DNA of 64,000 nucleotides from R-RK-3 sp031399085 (GCA_031399085.1 JANNOQ010000049.1:22171-86170); one strand, 5' to 3'. Shown: positions 33,395 to 43,006, counted from the first letter of the stretch. Translations and numbers: made by a program. Notes: generated from the sequence alone by a model not told the origin.

Positions 33395-36238
33395 ATGTCC
33401 CTCTTGCACGAAACCGATTACGGCACACCGGCGAGCAAAGCGGCAAAAGCCGTCACGCTCGCCATCGACGGCATGACCATCACCGTGCCCGAAGGCACCT
33501 CGATCATGCGCGCCGCCGCCGAGGCGGGAAACAACATCCCCAAGCTTTGCGCCACGGATATGGTCGAAGCCTTCGGCTCCTGCCGCATGTGTCTCGTCGA
33601 GATCGAGGGCCGCAACGGCACGCCCGCGAGCTGCACGACGCCCGTCGCCGAGGGCCTCGTCGTGCGCACGCAAACCGAGCGGCTCAAGCGCATCCGGCGC
33701 GGCGTGATGGAGCTATACATCTCCGACCATCCGCTCGATTGCCTCACCTGCGCCGCAAATGGCGATTGCGAGTTGCAGGACATGGCGGGCGTGGTCGGCC
33801 TGCGCGAAGTGCGCTACGGTTATGAGGGCGAGAACCACACCAAGGCCGAGAAAGATCAATCCAACCCCTATTTCACTTACGATCCCTCGAAATGCATCGT
33901 CTGCTCGCGCTGCGTGCGCGCCTGCGAGGAGGTGCAGGGCACCTTCGCCTTGACCATCTCCGGCCGGGGCTTCGACAGCCGCGTGTCTCCCAGCATGGCC
34001 GAGCCGTTTTTCGAGTCCGAATGCGTCTCCTGCGGCGCTTGCGTGCAAGCCTGCCCTACAGCGACCCTGATCGAGAAATCCGTCTACGACATCGGCACGC
34101 CGGAGCATTCCATCGTAACGACCTGCGCCTATTGCGGCGTCGGCTGCGCCTTCAAGGCGGAGATGCGCGGCGACGAATTGGTCCGCATGGTGCCGCATAA
34201 GGACGGCAAGGCCAATCGTGGCCACTCTTGCGTCAAGGGCCGCTTCGCCTGGGGTTACGCGACACACAAGGAGCGCGTGCTGAATCCGATGATCCGCGCC
34301 TCGATCTCCGATCCCTGGCAGGAGGTGAGCTGGGACGAAGCCATCGGCCATGCGGCGTCCGAGTTCAAGCGCATTCAGGCGCGTCATGGCCGCAATTCGG
34401 TGGGCGGCATCACCTCGTCCCGCTGCACGAATGAAGAGACCTATCTGGTGCAGAAGCTGATCCGCGCCGCCTTCGGCAACAATAATGTCGACACCTGTGC
34501 GCGGGTTTGCCATTCGCCGACCGGCTACGGTCTGAAGACGACATTCGGCACCTCGGCGGGGACGCAGGATTTCGACTCGGTCGAGGATAGCGATGTAATG
34601 ATCGTCATCGGCGCGAATCCGACCGATGGGCACCCGGTCTTCGCCTCACGCATGAAGAAGCGGCTGCGCGAGGGTGCAAAGCTCATCGTGATCGACCCGC
34701 GCCGGATCGACCTCGTGCGGATGCCGCATGTCGAGGCGGACTATCATCTGCCGCTGCGGCCCGGCACGAATGTCGCGGTCCTGACGGCGCTTGCCCATGT
34801 CGTCGTCACCGAAGGGCTGGCGGACGAAAATTTTATCCGTGAGCGCTGCGATTGGGCCGAGTTCCAAAAATGGGCGGCTTTCGTTTCCGAGCCGCAGAGC
34901 AGCCCCGAAGCGGTGGAAGCCGCAACCGGCGTGTCCGCAGCCGATCTGCGCGGCGCGGCGCGGCTCTACGCCACCGGCGGCAATGGCGCGATCTATTACG
35001 GCCTCGGCGTCACCGAGCACAGCCAGGGCTCGACCGCCGTCATGGCCATCGCCAATCTCGCCATGGCGACGGGCAATATCGGCCGCCCCGGCGTCGGCGT
35101 GAACCCCTTGCGCGGTCAAAACAATGTGCAAGGCGCGTGCGACATGGGTTCCTTCCCGCACGAGCTGTCGGGCTACCGCCATCTGTCGGACGATGCCAGC
35201 CGTGAGATGTTCGAGCAGCTTTGGGGCGTCAGCATCGACCGCGAGCCGGGCTTGCGCATTCCGAACATGCTCGACGCCGCCGTCGATGGCTCCTTCAAGG
35301 GCATCTACATCCAGGGCGAGGACATTCTTCAATCCGACCCCAACACCCGCCATGTCGCGGCAGGGTTGGCCGCGATGGAGTGTGTCGTCGTGCAGGATTT
35401 GTTCCTGAACGAAACGGCGAACTACGCGCATGTCTTCCTGCCCGGCTCCACCTTCCTCGAAAAGAACGGCACCTTCACCAATGCCGAACGCCGCATTCAG
35501 CGCGTCCGCAAGGTGATGGCGCCGCGCAACGGGCTGGAGGATTGGCAGATCACGGCGGCGCTGTCCGAGGCGCTGGGCTATCCGATGCGCTACGGCCATC
35601 CGAGCGAGATCATGGACGAGGTCGCGGCGCTGACGCCAAGTTTCGCGGGCGTCAGCTACGATAAGCTCGACGCGCTCGGCTCGATCCAATGGCCCTGCAA
35701 CGGCAATGCGCCCGGCGGCACACCCGTCATGCACGAGGGCGGCTTCGTGCGCGGCAAGGGCAAATTCGTCATTACCCAATATGTGCCGACCGATGAAAAG
35801 ATCGGCCCGCGCTTCCCGCTGCTGCTCACCACAGGCCGGATTTTGTCACAGTATAATGTGGGCGCGCAGACGCGGCGGACGGCTAACACGGCCTGGCACG
35901 CGGAAGATGTGCTCGAAATCCACCCGCATGATGCCGAACAGCGCGGCATCCGCGATGGCGACTGGGTAAAGCTCGCAAGCCGGGCCGGTGAAACGGCCCT
36001 GCGCGCCAAGATCACCGACCGCGTCGCGCCGGGCGTGGTTTACACGACCTTCCATCACCCCGGCACGCAAGCCAATGTCGTGACCACTGAATATTCCGAT
36101 TGGGCGACGAACTGCCCGGAATATAAGGTCACGGCGGTCGAGATTTCGCGGTCGAACGGCCCGACCGAATGGCAGCGGACCTATGAGGCTCAGGCGGAGC
36201 AAAGCCGCCGCGTTGGCGCGATTCAGGCGGCGGAGTGA
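33395..36238 (+). CDS. fdsA: NAD-dependent formate dehydrogenase catalytic alpha subunit FdsA
   Basis: About 947 residues, oxidising formate to CO2 at a bis-MGD molybdenum site. The N-terminal [2Fe-2S] domain has FGSCRMC. DCLTCAANGDCELQ and the ferredoxin repeats SKCIVCSRCVRACEE and SECVSCGACVQACPTATL supply iron-sulfur relays, CAYCGVGC begins the molybdopterin domain, and the Mo ligand should be the cysteine in CARVCHSPTGYG. It is a Cys-type rather than selenocysteine enzyme. The C-terminal MGD-binding domain ends WATNCPEYKVTAVEI. The 11-base gap from fdsB and the overlap region with fdhD fit one operon. It consumes molybdenum brought in by the modABC genes. Confidence 0.96.
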   Translation: MSLLHETDYGTPASKAAKAVTLAIDGMTITVPEGTSIMRAAAEAGNNIPKLCATDMVEAFGSCRMCLVEIEGRNGTPASCTTPVAEGLVVRTQTERLKRIRRGVMELYISDHPLDCLTCAANGDCELQDMAGVVGLREVRYGYEGENHTKAEKDQSNPYFTYDPSKCIVCSRCVRACEEVQGTFALTISGRGFDSRVSPSMAEPFFESECVSCGACVQACPTATLIEKSVYDIGTPEHSIVTTCAYCGVGCAFKAEMRGDELVRMVPHKDGKANRGHSCVKGRFAWGYATHKERVLNPMIRASISDPWQEVSWDEAIGHAASEFKRIQARHGRNSVGGITSSRCTNEETYLVQKLIRAAFGNNNVDTCARVCHSPTGYGLKTTFGTSAGTQDFDSVEDSDVMIVIGANPTDGHPVFASRMKKRLREGAKLIVIDPRRIDLVRMPHVEADYHLPLRPGTNVAVLTALAHVVVTEGLADENFIRERCDWAEFQKWAAFVSEPQSSPEAVEAATGVSAADLRGAARLYATGGNGAIYYGLGVTEHSQGSTAVMAIANLAMATGNIGRPGVGVNPLRGQNNVQGACDMGSFPHELSGYRHLSDDASREMFEQLWGVSIDREPGLRIPNMLDAAVDGSFKGIYIQGEDILQSDPNTRHVAAGLAAMECVVVQDLFLNETANYAHVFLPGSTFLEKNGTFTNAERRIQRVRKVMAPRNGLEDWQITAALSEALGYPMRYGHPSEIMDEVAALTPSFAGVSYDKLDALGSIQWPCNGNAPGGTPVMHEGGFVRGKGKFVITQYVPTDEKIGPRFPLLLTTGRILSQYNVGAQTRRTANTAWHAEDVLEIHPHDAEQRGIRDGDWVKLASRAGETALRAKITDRVAPGVVYTTFHHPGTQANVVTTEYSDWATNCPEYKVTAVEISRSNGPTEWQRTYEAQAEQSRRVGAIQAAE

Positions 36239-36243
36239 CCCAG

Positions 36244-37059
36244 ATGCGGCCGCCGCTGAAAGAGGTTGCCCGCCTCGCATGGCGCGAAAAGCGGTTTTCG
36301 CGCGGGGTCCGGCCGATCCCGGAGGAGACGCCGGTGGCGCTCACCTATGACGGCTCCAGCTATGCCGTGATGATGGCGACGCCTACGGACCTTGAGGATT
36401 TCGCCATCGGCTTTAGTGTCTTCGAGGGCATCATCGACAGCCCCGCCGATATCGACACGCTGGAAATCGTCGATGTCGAGGACGGGATCGAGGCGCGCAT
36501 GTGGCTGAAGCCGGAGGTGGCAACACGCCATGTCGGCCGGCGGCGCGCGATCCTCGGGCCGACCGGCTGCGGCCTTTGCGGTGTCGAAAGCATCGCCGAA
36601 GCGATGAAGCCGGTATCTCATATCGAAAGCGCCATGACGGTTCGCCCGGCGGAGCTTTCCGAGGCGATGTCGCGTTTGCAAGCGAACCAGGAACTGAACG
36701 CGCGAACCCGCGCCGTCCACGCCGCCGGCTTCTGGTACCGTGAAGGCGGGCTCATCGTCCGAGAGGATGTCGGCCGCCATAACGCCCTCGACAAGATCAT
36801 CGGAGCGGCGGCCCGCGCGGGGCTGCCCGGCGGGACGGGGGTGGTCCTGCTGACCAGCAGGGTGTCGATCGAGCTGGTGCAGAAAACCGCGCGGCTCGGC
36901 GCGCCCATCATCGCGGCGGTCTCCGCACCAACCGCGCTCGCCGTAAGGCTCGCCGAGGCGGCGGGAATCACGCTTGTCGCCATTCTTCGCGGCGACGAGT
37001 TCGAAGTCTTCACCCGGCCCGAGCGGATTTTTGCGGAAGCGCCCGCCGATGCGAGCTGA
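36244..37059 (+). CDS. fdhD: formate dehydrogenase sulfurtransferase FdhD (FdsC)
   Basis: About 271 residues. FdhD transfers sulfur from IscS to the molybdenum cofactor before insertion, which formate dehydrogenases need for activity. The family CxxC is in TGCGLCGVES, and VGRHNALDKIIGAA and LLTSRVSIELVQKTARLGAPIIAAVSAPTALAV are typical. GGAG (36232-36235) lies eight bases before the ATG at 36244, so that start is preferred over the GTG at 36235 that overlaps the fdsA stop. Confidence 0.95.
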   Translation: MRPPLKEVARLAWREKRFSRGVRPIPEETPVALTYDGSSYAVMMATPTDLEDFAIGFSVFEGIIDSPADIDTLEIVDVEDGIEARMWLKPEVATRHVGRRRAILGPTGCGLCGVESIAEAMKPVSHIESAMTVRPAELSEAMSRLQANQELNARTRAVHAAGFWYREGGLIVREDVGRHNALDKIIGAAARAGLPGGTGVVLLTSRVSIELVQKTARLGAPIIAAVSAPTALAVRLAEAAGITLVAILRGDEFEVFTRPERIFAEAPADAS

Positions 37060-37303
37060 ACGGCTCGTCACGATGGCCAATCAAATCGGCGCGTTTTTCG
37101 CCAGCCAAGGCGAAGACGAAGCGGCGAGCGGCGTCGAGGACCATCTGAAGAAATTCTGGGACCCGGGAATGCGCGCCGCAATCGTGGCGTATTTTCGGGC
37201 GGACGGCGAAGGGCTGCGGCCGGAGGTGCGCGTTGCGGTCGAGCGGCTTGCGACGGAGATGGATGCCGCTTCCCCAAAAGCCTTAGGCAATACAAGCTAT
37301 TAA
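37049..37303 (+). CDS. fdsD: formate dehydrogenase delta subunit FdsD
   Basis: 84 residues, the small delta subunit of NAD-dependent formate dehydrogenases. LVTMANQIGAFFASQGEDEAASGVEDHLKKFWDPGMRAAIVAYF is the FdsD signature block. It helps assembly or stability of the FdsABG complex. The ATG at 37049 overlaps the fdhD end by 11 bases; an alternative start is the ATG at 37073. It is the last gene of the fds operon. Confidence 0.93.
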   Translation: MRAERLVTMANQIGAFFASQGEDEAASGVEDHLKKFWDPGMRAAIVAYFRADGEGLRPEVRVAVERLATEMDAASPKALGNTSY

Positions 37304-37346
37304 CTTCTCCCAATGGAGACTTCTGCGAAACGAAGCTCCTCCATTT

Positions 37347-37450
37347 GTCGTCCCGGAAACCGAAGGGCTATCCGGGACCCAATGCCCCCTCAGCAAGCGC
37401 CTTGCATTGTATCAAAGCCAATCGGTCCCGGCTCTTCGGCCGGGACAACG
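37347..37450. repeat. interspersed palindromic repeat (GTCCCGG type)
   Basis: Two hairpins, TCCCGGA/TCCGGGA (37351-37377) and GTCCCGGC/GCCGGGAC (37425-37446), lie in the 200 bases after the fds operon. GTCCCGG/CCGGGAC hairpin pairs of this layout are common multicopy intergenic elements in Hyphomicrobiales genomes, from general knowledge. They may also end the fds transcript. Confidence 0.6.
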
Positions 37451-37506
37451 TAGAGTATGCTATTTCGCGGAGGTCTGCCATGGGAGATGGAGTAGTCCCA
37501 AGGTTC

Positions 37507-39768
37507 CTAGCGCAACGAGACGGTCTCTTGTCCCTGCGGCAGCGTGGTGATTTGGCCGATGATTGCCGCGTGTTTATAGCCCGAAGCGATCAGCTCGGCC
37601 AGACAAGCGAGCGCATTCTCCTCGGGTAAGGCGGCCAGAAGTCCGCCCGCCGTCTGCGGATCGAACAGCAGCGCAAAAAGCGGGTGACTTTGCCCCGCTC
37701 CCTTGGCGATGGCGCGGCGCAAGCGCAGATTTTGCGGCTGCAAGGATGAAACGATTCCAGCGTCCACGGTCTCAGCCGCGCCATCAAGGGCTGGCAGCGC
37801 GTTCATTTTCAGCTTTGACCCCGCCCCGCTGGCTTGCAACATTTCCAGCAGGTGCCCGAGCAGCCCGAAGCCGGTGACGTCCGTCGCCGCGCGAGCGCCG
37901 TGCCGGACGAGAATTTCCGACGCCGCCCAGCTGGATTGCAGCATGTGGCCGATGGCGTTCATCACCCAGCGCGCCTTGGCCTTGCCTCGCATGTCGGCGG
38001 CGAGCAGCGTGCCGGTGCCGAGCGGTTTTGTCAGGATCAGCCGGTCGCCCGGCCGCGCGCCGCCCTTATGCAACACTCTTCCCCGCGCCACCGCGCCGGT
38101 GACTGCAAAGCCAAGGGCCAGTTCCGCGCCTTCGCTTGTATGCCCGCCGACAAGCGCGCAATCAGCCGCACGCAGCATCTCGTTGGCGCCCGCCATCAGG
38201 GCAGTCAGATCCGCCTCGACCTTGGATTCGATGCCGTAGGGCAAGGTGGCGATGGCGAGGGCCGTCCGTGGCGCGCCGCCCATGGCATAGATGTCGCCGA
38301 GCGCGTGATTGGCGGCAATGCGCCCGAACAGGTAAGGGTCGTCAATCATGGCCCGGAAATAGTCAACGGTTTGTACCGAGAGCGTATCGCCGCCGCTGTC
38401 GATGATGGCGGCGTCGTCCGGCGCGTTCAGTCCCGCGATGACCGCCGCCCGGGGAAATGGTTCGATCCCGCCGATCGCCCGCGACAGTACGGTCGCGCCC
38501 ACCTTCGCTCCGCAGCCGCCACAGCGCATAGGGATGCTCTCAAGCTCGGCCAGCGCCTCCCGGTCGGCGAGCGGCGACAGCGGGGCGGGTTCCGCCGTCG
38601 CCATCTCGGGAAGTTCGTTGAACTTCGCCATGAAGCGGCGGTCGATCCAATCCTTCCAGCGCCATATCCAGCGCCCGCTGAACACAAGTCCGTTTCGCGT
38701 GCCGATGGCGTATGGCTCGCCGGTCGAAACGAGATACAGGGCGTCGCGCTGCGGCTTGTAGGCGGATAGGACGCGACCGGTGAGCAGCCGGCTGATGTTC
38801 TCCGCCAGCACCGGCCCACTACGGACGGCATAGACGCCAGATTTCGGCAGCGCGCGAGGCGTGAAGGCGACCGTATCCCCTGCGGCGAAGATATCCTCCG
38901 TACCCTCGGCGCGCAGAGTCTCATCGACACGGAGGAAACCTTTTTCATCCAGGGGAAGGCCAGTCGAGTTGAGCCAGTCCGGGGCCTTGGCCTGCGTCAC
39001 CCAGAGGATTTCATCCGCGACCCGGGGTGCGCGTCCTGCGAGGAGCAGAAGACCGCGCTCGACGCCCGTAACCGCCGCGCCGACAATCAGATCGATTCCA
39101 CGCTGTCTGAAGACCGCTTCGAAGCGGTCACTGAATCGTTTCGGAAAGCTTGGCAGGATGCGTTCATCGGCGGTGATGAGCGTGAGGCCGAGCTTGCCCG
39201 GATCGTGGCGCGCCTCGCGCAGATCCCGGCGCAAGCGTCGCTCGACGGCGAGCATCAACTCGACGCCGCCCGCTCCGCCGCCGACAAGCGCGATCCGGCT
39301 TTCCCCGCCCGCGGCCAAAACCCGAGCGCGAAGCGCTCCGAAGCGCGCCAGAAACCCGTCAATCGGCTTCACCGGGATTGCGTGTTCGCCCGCGCCCGGC
39401 ACGCTTCCCGTATTTGGCGTCGAGCCGATATTGATGGAGAGGATGTCATAGGGGACCGGCGGGCGGTTATCGCAGATCACCGTTTTCGCCCCGCGGTCAA
39501 TGCCGGTCGCAGCGCTCTGATAAAGGCGCGCGCCTGCGAAACGGCAGAGCGGACCAGTGTCGATATGCGCCTCGTCGAAGGCGTATACCCCCGCGATCAG
39601 GCCCGGCAGCATTCCCGAATAGGGCGTATGCACTTCACGTGTGATGAGCGTTAACCGGACGCCCGGCAGCGGCCGCATGCCGAAGCGCTTAAGCACCTGA
39701 ACATTGGCGTGGCCGGCCCCGACGAGCACCACGTCTTTTACGACCGGAGATGAGTTTTTGGCCTTCAT
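37507..39768 (-). CDS. selD: pyridine nucleotide-disulfide oxidoreductase fused to SelD
   Basis: A 753-residue two-domain protein. Residues about 10-385 form an FAD/NAD oxidoreductase (VLVGAGHANVQVLKRFG, LVGGGAGGVELMLAVERR), of the family found at the N-terminus of SelD. Residues about 405-753 are selenide, water dikinase, which makes selenophosphate from selenide and ATP. The active-site region is CGGCGAKVGATVLSRAI (around residue 418; cysteine, not selenocysteine), with DDAAII and GGHTSEGAELALG following. No selA, selB or tRNA-Sec is seen in this window, so the selenophosphate use cannot be stated. It is convergent with the fds operon. Confidence 0.93.
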   Translation of the reverse strand: MKAKNSSPVVKDVVLVGAGHANVQVLKRFGMRPLPGVRLTLITREVHTPYSGMLPGLIAGVYAFDEAHIDTGPLCRFAGARLYQSAATGIDRGAKTVICDNRPPVPYDILSINIGSTPNTGSVPGAGEHAIPVKPIDGFLARFGALRARVLAAGGESRIALVGGGAGGVELMLAVERRLRRDLREARHDPGKLGLTLITADERILPSFPKRFSDRFEAVFRQRGIDLIVGAAVTGVERGLLLLAGRAPRVADEILWVTQAKAPDWLNSTGLPLDEKGFLRVDETLRAEGTEDIFAAGDTVAFTPRALPKSGVYAVRSGPVLAENISRLLTGRVLSAYKPQRDALYLVSTGEPYAIGTRNGLVFSGRWIWRWKDWIDRRFMAKFNELPEMATAEPAPLSPLADREALAELESIPMRCGGCGAKVGATVLSRAIGGIEPFPRAAVIAGLNAPDDAAIIDSGGDTLSVQTVDYFRAMIDDPYLFGRIAANHALGDIYAMGGAPRTALAIATLPYGIESKVEADLTALMAGANEMLRAADCALVGGHTSEGAELALGFAVTGAVARGRVLHKGGARPGDRLILTKPLGTGTLLAADMRGKAKARWVMNAIGHMLQSSWAASEILVRHGARAATDVTGFGLLGHLLEMLQASGAGSKLKMNALPALDGAAETVDAGIVSSLQPQNLRLRRAIAKGAGQSHPLFALLFDPQTAGGLLAALPEENALACLAELIASGYKHAAIIGQITTLPQGQETVSLR

Positions 39769-40262
39769 GCGCTAAAACCGTTGGATCAACATCGAGCGGC
39801 AAGGCCAATTGGCTTTTTCGTCGGCAGCGTCTTGCGCCATTCCAGGAAATTTACGACTGGAACGATGCAGCGGTGTTCGACATGGGTGCGTCAAAGCTCG
39901 GCAGGCTTGCAATCGTCCCGTTTTGACAATGAGTAGCTTACGGGCCTCACGGCTCTTTGGTGCAATATCGAATGACGCTCTAAATCACCCGGTGCTGTGG
40001 TAGCGTCGATTTTCGGATTGCGTCGAATAATCCATAAGTCCTCGCTCAGGACACCGTTGAAACGCGTTAGCGCGGTTGTGCTCGATCAGCCGACAGCGGC
40101 CGCACGAGTTCAAAAAGACGAAGTTAGCCTTAATTGCTACTGCTAAATGATGGTTTTTTCGCAATCCTAGCCAAAAGTAGCCCTTGGCCAGCCTGTACAA
40201 TTTTTCAAAGTGGCGATGGCATGTTGGTCGAGATTGACGAGAAAATTTAAGCCGCCAACGAG
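39769..40262. other. 494-bp intergenic region without a gene
   Basis: The region lies between the divergent selD fusion and the membrane protein gene. It is AT-richer towards 40000-40260. The short open frames within it show no domain, ribosome binding site or codon bias. I see no RNA gene, terminator or clear operator. Confidence 0.5.
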
Positions 40263-41882
40263 GTGCGCGTGCGTGACATTACGGTTGATTCCAAAGCGTT
40301 CGTAAAACGTGCCTGGCTTGTCGTGCCCCTGCTTGCCGCGTTGATCCTCAGCCCGACATTAATGAACGGTCAGCCATTTATATTTTGGGATACCGCGCAG
40401 TATTATCATTATGGTGCCAAGCTCGTTGGCTTTGCTAACGATAAGACTTCAGGTTGGATTGGTCTTAACCAGCATCCACCGACACCAGGTCAGGGAATTT
40501 CAGCGCCGGAGACAAATTCCGGGACCCCGGTCGACAAAGCTGCCCCGACGGAGGCAGTGCCGATCGAAAAATCCAGCGGCATCGCGTTCTTTGGAGCGCG
40601 GTCGCCGTTCTACAGCGTCCTCCTCTATTCAATGGCACAGTTTTTTGGCTTATGGAGCATGGTGATCCTGCAAGCATTGGCCATTGCCTGGATCATATCG
40701 CGTGTCGCGTGGCTCGCAGACTCTCAGCAACCCTTCAAAGTTGCGGCAGCGATCGCGGCGCTTGCAATACTCCCATCTGGGGCATGGTTCTCTGTTGGAT
40801 TTGTCATGCCGGATATTTATGCGGCATCGGCGCTCGCTTGCATAGCGCTTCTATTTAGCTATTCGGATCGAATGTCTCGAATTGAACGCGTGTCTTTCGG
40901 CGCTCTGCTTGCGACTTCGGCGCTGTTTCACTCAACTCATTTGGTGACCTCGCTTGCAATTGTTACCGTGGGTGGAACCGCAGCGTTCTGGTTGTTTGCG
41001 CACAGAAATCGCCAGTTGGCAGGCGGATGGGCTGCCGCCGCGATCGCTTTGGCTGTCGCAGTATTGCTTCAACTCGCTTTCGACGTGGCGGCGCGAAGTG
41101 CGCTTGGAATGAGTCCAAAGAGGCCCCCCTTTCTGATGGCGCGCGTCATCGCCGACGGCCCAGGGCGCGTCTATCTCAACTCTATTTGTCCCAGCGATCC
41201 CAAATTCACCGCCTGCGCAGTGCGCAATTATACATTCGAGTCGGCAGATGAATTGCTTTGGTCCGGTGTTCCTGGCAAAGGAGGATTCCAAACCTTTTCC
41301 GTAGATGAACGCATTAAGCTGATCGCCGAGGAACCACAATTCGTCATTTCGGTCTTTTTGCACGACCCGCTGGCCGTGATAAGGGCCGCGATCGGAAACG
41401 CGTGGCAACAGTTAGCGCTTTTCTCACCAACCGAAGCATGGATCGATCCTGGCCAAAGCTTCAGCGATTTAGCTTTTCGTGAAGTGAACCTTTTCGAAGT
41501 GGCGCCTTTTTTGAATTCTTGCATTGAAAACCTTGGGAGCTGCCTCCCAAAGGTGCCCGAAGCCTTAGTTGCACCAATTGCGGGACTTGCGCTCGTACTG
41601 GCCTTGATCGCCATTGGCATCCATCTGATCGCTTATGGCAGCCCGGCGGGAGCGGCGTCGTTTAGGTATCCTCACCATGATCGTGCTGTACTCTTCACCT
41701 TTATTATTGTGTTAGGTGTGATTATAAACGCTGCGTTGTGTGGCGCGGTCTCAGGCCCGCATCCACGGTACAATGCGCGTTTGATTTGGCTTCTCATCGT
41801 CTGCGCGATGCTGCTTGAAATCGCTCGGCCAATCATAACTGCGCGTGCCCGGCACCTCATTGATTACAAGCGCGCTGTATGA
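40263..41882 (+). CDS. polytopic inner-membrane protein of unknown function (GT-C-like)
   Basis: A 539-residue protein with about eleven hydrophobic segments. GQPFIFWDTAQYYHYGAKLVG after the first helix, with an acidic residue before the aromatic YYHYG, resembles the first extracytoplasmic loop of GT-C glycosyltransferases, and GPHPRYNARLIWLLIVCAMLLE resembles their last helices. A large loop (about 270-390) has three to four cysteines (SICPSDPKFTACAVRNY, FLNSCIENLGSCLPK). The neighbour GtrA protein overlaps its stop, and GtrA-type flippases usually work with such polytopic transferases. The start is a GTG at 40263 or 40269. Codon use is AT-richer than neighbours. Confidence 0.66.
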   Translation: MRVRDITVDSKAFVKRAWLVVPLLAALILSPTLMNGQPFIFWDTAQYYHYGAKLVGFANDKTSGWIGLNQHPPTPGQGISAPETNSGTPVDKAAPTEAVPIEKSSGIAFFGARSPFYSVLLYSMAQFFGLWSMVILQALAIAWIISRVAWLADSQQPFKVAAAIAALAILPSGAWFSVGFVMPDIYAASALACIALLFSYSDRMSRIERVSFGALLATSALFHSTHLVTSLAIVTVGGTAAFWLFAHRNRQLAGGWAAAAIALAVAVLLQLAFDVAARSALGMSPKRPPFLMARVIADGPGRVYLNSICPSDPKFTACAVRNYTFESADELLWSGVPGKGGFQTFSVDERIKLIAEEPQFVISVFLHDPLAVIRAAIGNAWQQLALFSPTEAWIDPGQSFSDLAFREVNLFEVAPFLNSCIENLGSCLPKVPEALVAPIAGLALVLALIAIGIHLIAYGSPAGAASFRYPHHDRAVLFTFIIVLGVIINAALCGAVSGPHPRYNARLIWLLIVCAMLLEIARPIITARARHLIDYKRAV

Positions 41883-42331
41883 AACTGGCAAGCATTAGCG
41901 CGAATATTGGGACCTTAATTGATGCACACGCCGGGACATTCACCCGCTTCGTCGCCGTTGGCGCGTTCGGATTTCTCGCTGACTACGCGATACTGATTTA
42001 TTTGGTCAGCGCGCTGGGTGCAGACCCGTTTTCGGCTCGTGTTATCTCCGTCACGCTCGCCATTCTGCTCACATGGGCGTTGAATAAAAGCTGGTCTTTT
42101 CGAACGCTAGGCAGGAATCGGCGCACTGGAACGCTCCTGCCGTATTACGGAATTCAATTAACCGGTGCGCTTTTAAATTTTGCCACCTACAGTCTCTTTC
42201 TGATCCTTACGCCATTCGCCGTTAATCATCTCATCATCCCGATGGCGTTCGGATCAGCTGTGGCGTTGTTCTTCAACTATTTGCTCGGACGACGCCTTTT
42301 TCGCGCGGATGGGCGCCGCGCCAAGGCCTGA
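41879..42331 (+). CDS. GtrA-family membrane protein
   Basis: A 150-residue protein with four transmembrane helices. FTRFVAVGAFGFLADYAILIYLV, RVISVTLAILLTWALNKSWSFR and FGSAVALFFNYLLGRRLFR are the GtrA signature. GtrA proteins are thought to flip undecaprenyl-linked sugars to the periplasmic side for GT-C enzymes. Its ATG overlaps the preceding gene's stop (ATGA), so the two are expected to work together in surface glycosylation. Confidence 0.88.
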   Translation: MKLASISANIGTLIDAHAGTFTRFVAVGAFGFLADYAILIYLVSALGADPFSARVISVTLAILLTWALNKSWSFRTLGRNRRTGTLLPYYGIQLTGALLNFATYSLFLILTPFAVNHLIIPMAFGSAVALFFNYLLGRRLFRADGRRAKA

Positions 42332-42366
42332 CCTCATCCCGTCCCGTCCGATGTGCAACCGCCCCC

Positions 42367-42381
42367 TTTACAAATCTTTAC
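42367..42381 (-). promoter_or_regulatory. perfect CpxR-type direct repeat, GTAAA-N5-GTAAA
   Basis: On the minus strand the sequence is GTAAA GATTT GTAAA, exactly the consensus bound by CpxR in enterobacteria. It lies 83 bases upstream of the Spy/CpxP-like gene and ahead of the response-regulator/kinase pair that follow. Half-sites recur every ten bases, as expected for an OmpR-family protein. Confidence 0.6.
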
Positions 42382-42463
42382 ACGCGCACCGTTTCGTAGA
42401 AACAACCGCACGTCACATCTCGTTTAGCCAACAGAAAACGGCTAACGAAAGATGGAGACGGCA

Positions 42464-43006
42464 ATGACGGATTTGGGAACGAACGAACACCATGGCGAGC
42501 CGCAATCGCGCCGCAGGCCGCGCCGTTGGCGGGGTGCGCTGCTCGGCGCGGGGCTTATTGGATTGGGCGCGATTTCAGGCTTTGCGATCGGCAAGGTTCA
42601 GGCCGCTCCTTGGTGGATGTGGGCTGGATCAGGGCATCATTTCAATAGCGAACGCATGGCAAAACGTGTCGACCGGCGCGTCGAGAAAGTGCTTTCGCGT
42701 GTCGATGCCAGCGAAGAGCAAACCGCCAAGGTCCGCACGATCGCCAAAACGGCGATCGCCGATCTTGCTGCGCTCAACCTGAACCCGCGCGAGAGCCGCG
42801 CCAAATTTGTCGAGCTGCTGCGGGCCGACACCATCGATCCGGCGGCTTTCGAGGCGCTACGGGCCGAGCAAATCGAAGCGGCCGATGCTGCGTCGAAGCG
42901 CCTCGTTCAAGGGTTGACCGAGTCCGCCTCGGTTCTGACCGTCGAGCAGCGCCGCGAGCTCACCGAGCGTTGGCATGAGCGGCTGTCCGAGCAAAAGGAC
43001 AGATAG
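42464..43006 (+). CDS. Spy/CpxP-like envelope protein (heavy-metal-sensor type)
   Basis: About 180 residues. A membrane segment (LLGAGLIGLGAISGFAIGKVQA) is followed by a short periplasmic helical domain: RVEKVLSRVDASEEQTAKVRTIAKTAIADL and LTVEQRRELTERWHERL. The latter is the LTxxQ motif of the Spy/CpxP periplasmic chaperone/sensor group, which buffers envelope stress or metal. GGAGA five bases before the ATG at 42464 supports it over the ATG at 42452. A response regulator and a kinase follow 63 bases downstream, as cpxP lies beside cpxRA in enterobacteria. Confidence 0.75.
   Translation: MTDLGTNEHHGEPQSRRRPRRWRGALLGAGLIGLGAISGFAIGKVQAAPWWMWAGSGHHFNSERMAKRVDRRVEKVLSRVDASEEQTAKVRTIAKTAIADLAALNLNPRESRAKFVELLRADTIDPAAFEALRAEQIEAADAASKRLVQGLTESASVLTVEQRRELTERWHERLSEQKDR

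Noticed and set aside
34646..35779. A 377-codon minus-strand frame inside fdsA
   Set aside because: It overlaps the conserved formate dehydrogenase catalytic gene entirely and has no recognisable domain.
39985..40200. A possible transposase fragment on the minus strand near 40 kb
   Set aside because: The 71 residues match no transposase motif I know, and there are no repeats or element ends around it.
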